64,000 nucleotides of DNA from Muscardinus avellanarius (taxonomy: Eukaryota; Chordata; Mammalia; Rodentia; Gliridae). Made by a program: the position numbers and the translations under genes. This document shows, one piece after another, positions 58,451 through 64,000 of the stretch. The stretch is taken from assembly GCA_963383645.1 (NCBI GenBank), contig OY726557.1, positions 128,492,103-128,556,102 of the forward strand. The letters run 5' to 3'. The notes beneath the pieces are model-generated. The model worked only from the letters and a program-made list of their open reading frames with translations, did no database searches and had not been told where the DNA came from. Positions within the stretch are counted from its first letter, which is position 1; each line of letters begins with the position of its first letter.

Positions 58451-58944
58451 GCCTTCCCAAACTTCACTTCATCCAGCCCCTGCCACAGTCTTGATGGAGG
58501 GCAGTCAGTGAGGAGGATAATATTACAGGTATTGGCATCAGAGACCCTAGGTCGGTCCCACCATCTGTGGCATAGTAGGAGAAACTTCAACAATATTTTA
58601 CTCTTTCTAATCCTGAGTTCTTGTCAGTAAAATATACCTTATTAATAGAACTGAGCTTTAATGTTTATGGCAAATATTAAGTAAGATAATGTTTTCAAGT
58701 GGTAGCATACCAATGGCATTTAGTTTTATACAAATTTAACTGCATCTCTAGTAAAAATTATATTGCACCACTTACAGTCAGTGGACATGAAAGGATGCTG
58801 AAGTAATTACCATAATGCGGTAGTAAGAGAAGGGATGTTAGAGCCCACTCAATCATGCCTCAGTTTCCCAATATCTCAGACAAGTATGATAATAGTAACT
58901 ACTGTAACACATGTTGAAGATGGAAGGATTACTATATGTAAAAT
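58451..58944. other. unrecognised non-coding sequence
   Basis: No supported feature. Confidence 0.5.
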
Positions 58945-58955
58945 ACTCAAAATAG

Positions 58956-59140
58956 CCGGGCATGGTGGCGCACGCTTGTAATCCCCGCACTTGGGAGGCT
59001 GAGACAGGAGGATCGCGCACGTTCAAAGTCAGCCTCAGTTGGCTTAAGAGACCCTGTTTCCAAATAAAAAATATAAAATAGGTCTGGGAGTGTAGCCCGG
59101 AGGTAGAAGACCCCTGGGTTCCATCCCTAGTACCACCACC

Positions 59141-59173
<33 letters not shown>

Positions 59174-59177
59174 GAAA
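58956..59177 (+). mobile_element. B1-dID-type SINE, short left arm with older right arm
   Basis: The left arm is shortened ('cagttggcttaagagaccc') while the right arm keeps 'acccctgggttccatccc'. Target duplication ACTCAAAATAG at 58945-58955 and 59178-59188. The tail has AAAAG repeats. Confidence 0.95.
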
Positions 59178-59263
59178 ACTCAAAATAGAATCTGGCCTCT
59201 AGTAAAGCTACTAAAAAATCATAGTGTGTTAGAAAACTAGGGATTTTATCTTTTTTTATTTAT

Positions 59264-59480
59264 TTTTTTTTATTTTTATTTTTTTTTTTTTTTTGCAGTA
59301 CTGGGATTCCTTGAAGCCCTTCTACCTCCGGGCTACACTCCCAGATCTATTTTATATTTTTTTTAAATTTGGAAACAGGGTCTCCTAAGCCAGCGCGTGC
59401 AACTGGCTTCAAACCTGTGCGATCCTCCTGTCTCCGCCTCCCAAGCGCGGGGATTTACAAGCGTGCGCCACCACACCGGG
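59264..59480 (-). mobile_element. B1-dID-type SINE, short-arm form
   Basis: Opposite orientation, 86 bp from the previous SINE. Left-arm variant with an extra 'gtgcaac' after 'cagcgc'. Long T-tract at the tail side. Confidence 0.93.
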
Positions 59481-59484
59481 CTAT

Positions 59485-59809
59485 CTTTATTTTTAAAAAT
59501 TAAGGATGGACTTCAAGGGTTTCTGACCATTCATGAAGATATGCAACCAATATTCAGATGCTCAGGAAAGAAGTTAAAATTGTTTCACCAACACATTGGA
59601 GGAAGAAAATGAAACATCAGTTGAGGTTTGCTGAGAAAAGTGTTAAATTAACTCATACAGGCCTATATTCACAAACCCTGCAAAAAGTGTTATTTTTTCT
59701 GAGAACTTTGAGGAGGTTCCGGAGTCAGTTTGAGAATGTATACCTCCTTTAATTCTCTACCTCTTAAGCATCATTCCCTCTGTGAAATAGTCCTTGCCAC
59801 AATAAATGT
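59485..59809. other. unrecognised non-coding sequence
   Basis: No supported feature. Confidence 0.5.
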
Positions 59810-60036
59810 ATTTTTTTGTGTGTGGTACTGGGGATGGAACCCAGAGGCATTCTAACTCTGAGCTATACTCCCAGCCCTATTTTTTATCCTTTATTTTGAA
59901 ACAGGGTCTCACTGAGTTTTTGTTTTGTTTTTTTGCAGAGGGCCTTACTAAGTAGCTGAGGCTGTCTGTGAACAGTGATCCTCCTGTCTCAGCCTCCAAA
60001 AAGCTGGGATTATAAGTGTGCACCACCATGCCCGGC
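59810..60036 (-). mobile_element. B1-dID-type SINE, long-arm form with T-rich insert
   Basis: Minus-strand dimer. A 'tttttgttttgtttttttgc' stretch splits the left arm before 'gagggccttactaagtagct'. Confidence 0.9.
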
Positions 60037-60039
60037 TCA

Positions 60040-61260
60040 TATGTAATTATTAATATTAAATATATTGAAAGTAGTTAGAATGATGCTAAGCACATAGTAG
60101 TCACCCTATGAAATTTTATAACTCTATGAAATTTTATGATTATCTCCATTTTACAAGTTGAAGTTTACAGATGCCAGATAACACTGAAGAGCAGTCCCAG
60201 ATATCTGTCATAAAACTCCAGGCTTCACCCCACCTTGCTCCACTGCACAGTATGAAATAAATAAGAGTAGAGCTGTGGGTAAAGTGAAAAGTAATGAGAG
60301 GTTGCTGAGCTTTCCTTCTCCCCACAACAGCTTCCCAAACCCTGATACTCTAAAATGGACCCTGTGGCTTAATAGAGTTCTGTGGGGCACCGTTTAAAGA
60401 TTTACAAAGCTTGATGATCCTTGCAGCTCCAAAATCTTACAATCACTAGTGAGATTTGGGCAAATCCATTCATGTTTCCTCATCAGACCATTATTTTTAA
60501 AACAGATTCCCAGAATTAGATAAGCCACCAACCACCTTGTAGCAAAATTCATTTCTGCACGCTCAACAGGTTTGAGCCACATCTTTGGAACAAATAAGGT
60601 AGAAGCTGACATTCCAACATATCTGTCATTCTGTCTAGACCAGGAAAGACACCTTAATCACAGAAGGCAGAGAAAAATGGCAAATGATTCATCCTCTTTA
60701 TTGGGTCTTCCCTCATAAACTCTAGACATGAAGGATGTGACTATTAAAGGCTCAGCTGCATGGATAAAAGGAGCAGAGAAGAAAATCATTAAGCTTATCA
60801 ATACTTAGAAGACTAGCCCTTGGAACAGTAGAGGATCCCCCAGAAGATGGGAAGAAGTCCTTGCCATCTGTTGCCTTACAAAGCTCATTTGCATTTTTCC
60901 TTACTATCAACCACAAGCTCTTTGACCTTCGCTTTCCAAGAGAGACTTTAGCCTGCACCCAAGAGCCACTGTAGGAATTACTGCTAAGCTTTGCCCATCT
61001 GGCAGCCACTGAACCAAAACCTTTGCCAGCTGGAACCACTGACCCATTATTTCTTAGCTTTTACTGCTGGGTTAAACGTAGCCCTGCAGCTGGATGGACG
61101 TATGACCCTGCCGTGTTGAAAGAGGGAGGGAGGAACTCTCTAGGGGTGGTTACTGGTGCATGTGTTGGCTTTTCCAGTGGCAGTATCCAAGTGTTTGAAA
61201 AAATTAGAGAGTTAATATAGTAGTATTGGCATTCCATTTTAATGCAGGTGAATTGGTCAG
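60040..61260. other. mostly unrecognised non-coding sequence
   Basis: A weak MIR-like trace near 60085-60180. A 95-codon minus-strand frame (61039-60752) has no known motif. Confidence 0.4.
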
Positions 61261-61283
61261 TTAAAAAAAAAAAAAAGCATCTA

Positions 61284-61452
61284 CTCACATGAGATGTGTG
61301 AACTACTGACCCAGATCTGGCTCCTGAGATACAGAAGTCCACTCAGGTACAAAAAGGGCCCCCAAACCACAGAGCATGAAGCTGAGGGCAAGCAGGAGGG
61401 GAATGGACGCAGCTGAGCAGTTCCATGGACATATCCATTAATAGATGCTGAA
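61284..61452 (-). other. possible exon-like segment
   Basis: On the minus strand a strong acceptor-like tract ('ctgcttctcttttcag') precedes about 165 bp with one frame fully open, ending at a strong donor-like 'catgtgagta'. The frame holds CSVVWGPFLYLSGLLYL, which loosely recalls the WG..(Y/F)..SG pattern of four-TM MS4A proteins. Seen: splice-like ends and the open frame. Inference only: any gene identity. Confidence 0.25.
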
Positions 61453-62065
61453 AAGAGAAGCAGAAAAAAATATTTAAAAGTCCAAGGCACAAGATGGTAC
61501 TTGGAAACCTCGAAGAGGGCTTAGAACAGAGGTTGAAAGGCGAGTCCTGGATAAAAACCCAGAGGTGTTCAAGGGAACATCACAGGCTCTTGACAGAGGT
61601 CTAGGATTCGCCCAAGGAACAGCAAAGCAGGTCAAGGTCACTGAGCTGGTGAAGAGGGCCTGAGATGGGGGTTACTCAGAGCTTCCTTCCAGCCTATGAC
61701 TCCCAGGGTTTGATTTCAGCGTAAAAGCTCCCGGGAAAGCCTGGGCAAAACATGTAATAGGCTTGCTGCACAGAGCTATTTGTGTCCATTTTGAGAGTCA
61801 GGGAGTTCATGAAGAAGAAAGAATCGATACCAAAGAGCAGCCAGGAAGAAGCGAGGTGAGGGTGAAGGCTGTTATCCTCTAACCTGGGAAGAATGTCTGT
61901 GGCCTAGGGCTTCCAGATAATGATTTACAAAACCAAACTACTTTGACTCTGCAAGTTAGTATCAATTTTTTAAGAAAATACAAACTTTTTGCCCCCCCTG
62001 ATGTTTCCTAACTCTTGAATTTGTTTTTTTTTCTCTTTTAATGGCTGTTGAAAGAGGAAAATGGC
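61453..62065. other. unrecognised non-coding sequence
   Basis: No supported feature. Confidence 0.5.
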
Positions 62066-62182
62066 TCCCTCCTCCTTTTCCTCCTCCTCCTCCTCCTCCT
62101 CCTCCTCCTCCTCCTCCTCCTCCTCCTCCTCCTCCTCTTCTACCTTCTTCTCTTTCTCTGCCTCCTCCTCCTCCTCCTTCTT
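62066..62182. repeat. (CTC)n array
   Basis: About 25 uninterrupted CTC units, then mixed CTT/CTC to 62182; polypyrimidine. It sits at the tail side of the next minus-strand SINE. The plus-strand frame translates it as poly-Leu. Confidence 0.97.
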
Positions 62183-62183
62183 T

Positions 62184-62482
<299 letters not shown>

Positions 62483-62732
62483 CAACTGAATCAGCACCCT
62501 ATTCTGTCCACATTTTCATCTTGAGCCACATTTCAATATTCCAGGGAAAGAAGAGAAAATAAAAGGGCCAGGTTCTATCTCAGGATAATAAAGGCTTTCT
62601 CAGAACCCTGTCTTGGGCATCTAGGCTTGACGGCTAGACGTGCCACATGCCAGATGGGGTGGAGGGTTTGGGTGTGGCACCAGGCAAGTTACAATGTGGA
62701 CTCCAGAGTTCATAAAATACTCCTGGGCAGAT
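62483..62732. other. unrecognised non-coding sequence
   Basis: No supported feature. Confidence 0.5.
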
Positions 62733-62908
62733 TGGAAGAGAAGAGGGAGCAAGAGGAAGACACAGAAGGAAGGGAGAAGAGGAGAAATGGAGAAAAGAAG
62801 AGAGGGTGGGGTGCCATGAAGGAGAAAGAAAGGAAAGAACAGAGAGAGGGAAAAGAAGAAGGAAGGAAGGAAGGAAAGAAGGAAGGAAGGGAGGGAGGGA
62901 GAAAGAAA
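62733..62908. repeat. purine-rich GGAA/GAAGG tract
   Basis: About 175 bp that is nearly all purine on the plus strand, ending in (GGAA)n and (GGGA)n. Frames across it encode only Lys/Glu/Arg/Gly runs. Confidence 0.9.
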
Positions 62909-63544
62909 AGGTAATTGGGCTCGAATCAAGAAAATAATAAAAGTATCAGCCCTATGTTCTTTGACTTCAACCTTTTTCATTTATAAATGTAGATATTTAT
63001 ATTTACTCAACAGGTATATTATAAAGGTTAAATATTTAGGTCATGCTAAAAAAAGTTATAAACTGTCCTGTAATGCTAATCATTTAAAAGCCATTGTTCC
63101 AATTTGACAGTGTGATTGGTGACTGAAGCCATTTGGTATTGAAGGTTAAAATACAGAAGCAATTGTACTGATTCTTGAGCTTTAAAAGACTCTACCCCAA
63201 AATCTGACATAAAAATGAAACCTTTACCTCTCTATTCTACCTCTTGATGACATTTACAAGGTATTGATTTTACACAGGCTGGGCTAAATAGCAAATCTTT
63301 TAATTATTCATTCACAAAAATGAGTATCATATTGCATCCTGGCCACAAGATGGCAGCAGAGCCCTTTCCATGTAACCAAATTTTCCAGGGCTGCTAATTA
63401 AAAATAGAGCAAGCTCATTTTTAAAATATGTATGCACCACGCACACACCGTACTTGTTTCTCTTTGCAGACGTTTCACAAGCTAATTTGTCTGTCTTCTC
63501 TAGAGTTGGAAGTCAGCCATTTCGGTAAAAACATGTAGTAGAAG
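62909..63544. other. unrecognised non-coding sequence
   Basis: No supported feature. Confidence 0.5.
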
Positions 63545-63750
63545 CTAAGTCAGAGAGATTTAGGAGTTGTGGCATAAAACCTTGGGCAAGCTACTCAGAC
63601 ACAAGGCAACTTCATCACCTGGAAAATGAGGGCAGAATAACACCTTTGTCCTGTGGTGTTGCGAGGATTAGATAAAATCATTACTGTAAAGAACTTTGGA
63701 TAGTTTGGGGGCATAAATTAAGTGTTTCATGTGTTGGTAATGGTTCCTCA
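63545..63750 (+). mobile_element. MIR SINE
   Basis: Sense MIR: 'aaaaccttgggcaagctact', 'gaaaatgagggcagaataac', 'gtgttgcgaggattagataa', 'actgtaaagaactttggata'. Confidence 0.8.
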
Positions 63751-64000
63751 TTTTTCTCTAAGCATCAGCAGCTGTAGCAGAAGTAGAAGAGAAAAGAGGA
63801 AAATAGTTATTTCATACCAAAATTCTGATAGAAGCCATTTGTGTCTGCTTACAGAGTAGCTGACTGCAGCTCTGGAGTAGTGGTCCTCTTGTTAAGGAAC
63901 CAGTTTGATGAGTTCCCTTGTAGGCAGGGGGATGAACTGGGTCTACTCAGGGAGCAGGAGAAACAGAGAGAAGATTGATTGCTTGGAGTCGGCAAGCTCT
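63751..64000. other. unrecognised non-coding sequence
   Basis: No supported feature up to the window edge. Confidence 0.5.

Overview
This window is mammalian nuclear DNA: AT-rich and saturated with interspersed repeats and microsatellites. It holds no gene I can support; no long open frame looks like a cellular protein and no convincing multi-exon structure is visible. It could be intergenic or deep intronic. The lineage marker is a dimeric SINE present about 32 times. Its left arm is 7SL/B1-like and its right arm is tRNA/ID-like, joined by an A-rich linker. This architecture matches the B1-dID SINE described from squirrels, dormice and related rodents. B2 and B4 elements typical of mice and rats are absent. 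I infer a non-muroid rodent of the squirrel/dormouse side; the species cannot be named from this sequence.

Layout. 1-4.6 kb is mostly unrecognised sequence with one MIR. 4.7-13 kb holds several SINEs, an old antisense L1 (about 7.3-10.4 kb, another piece at 11.2-11.6 kb), an MLT2-like ERVL LTR, a Tigger-type DNA transposon remnant and MIRs. 14.1-15.0 kb is an MLT1 LTR with another MaLR LTR nested in it. 17.2-17.6 kb is a SINE whose tail became a large GGA/GAA array. 19.3-22.5 kb is one L1 insertion with a twin-priming inversion, itself hit by a SINE and by a 1.1 kb composite element made of a GC-rich 50-bp VNTR fused to an L1 3' end. 22.5-31 kb is mostly unrecognised sequence with MIRs, an MLT1, a MaLR LTR and one SINE. 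31-40.6 kb is a long ancient antisense L1 that has collected an L1 3'-end fragment, an internally deleted L1 with tandem 5'UTR monomers, a class II solo LTR with a 6-bp target duplication, a MaLR-like LTR and many SINEs. 41-64 kb is SINE/MIR/LTR territory with long CT, AT, AG, GT and CTC arrays.

Nothing here acts as a pathway or operon. The content is a record of successive retroposition: old layers (MIR, MLT1, MLT2, L1M-like), then B1-dID SINEs with long left arms, then a derived short-arm SINE group with near-perfect 13-16 bp target duplications, plus the two unusual L1-derived elements. The most notable signal is the pair of ORF-less L1 derivatives (19805-20909 and 32712-34562), which share the same 50-bp GC-rich monomer and the same L1 3' end. 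They may define a non-autonomous, SVA-like family. SINE tails and linkers have repeatedly seeded microsatellites.
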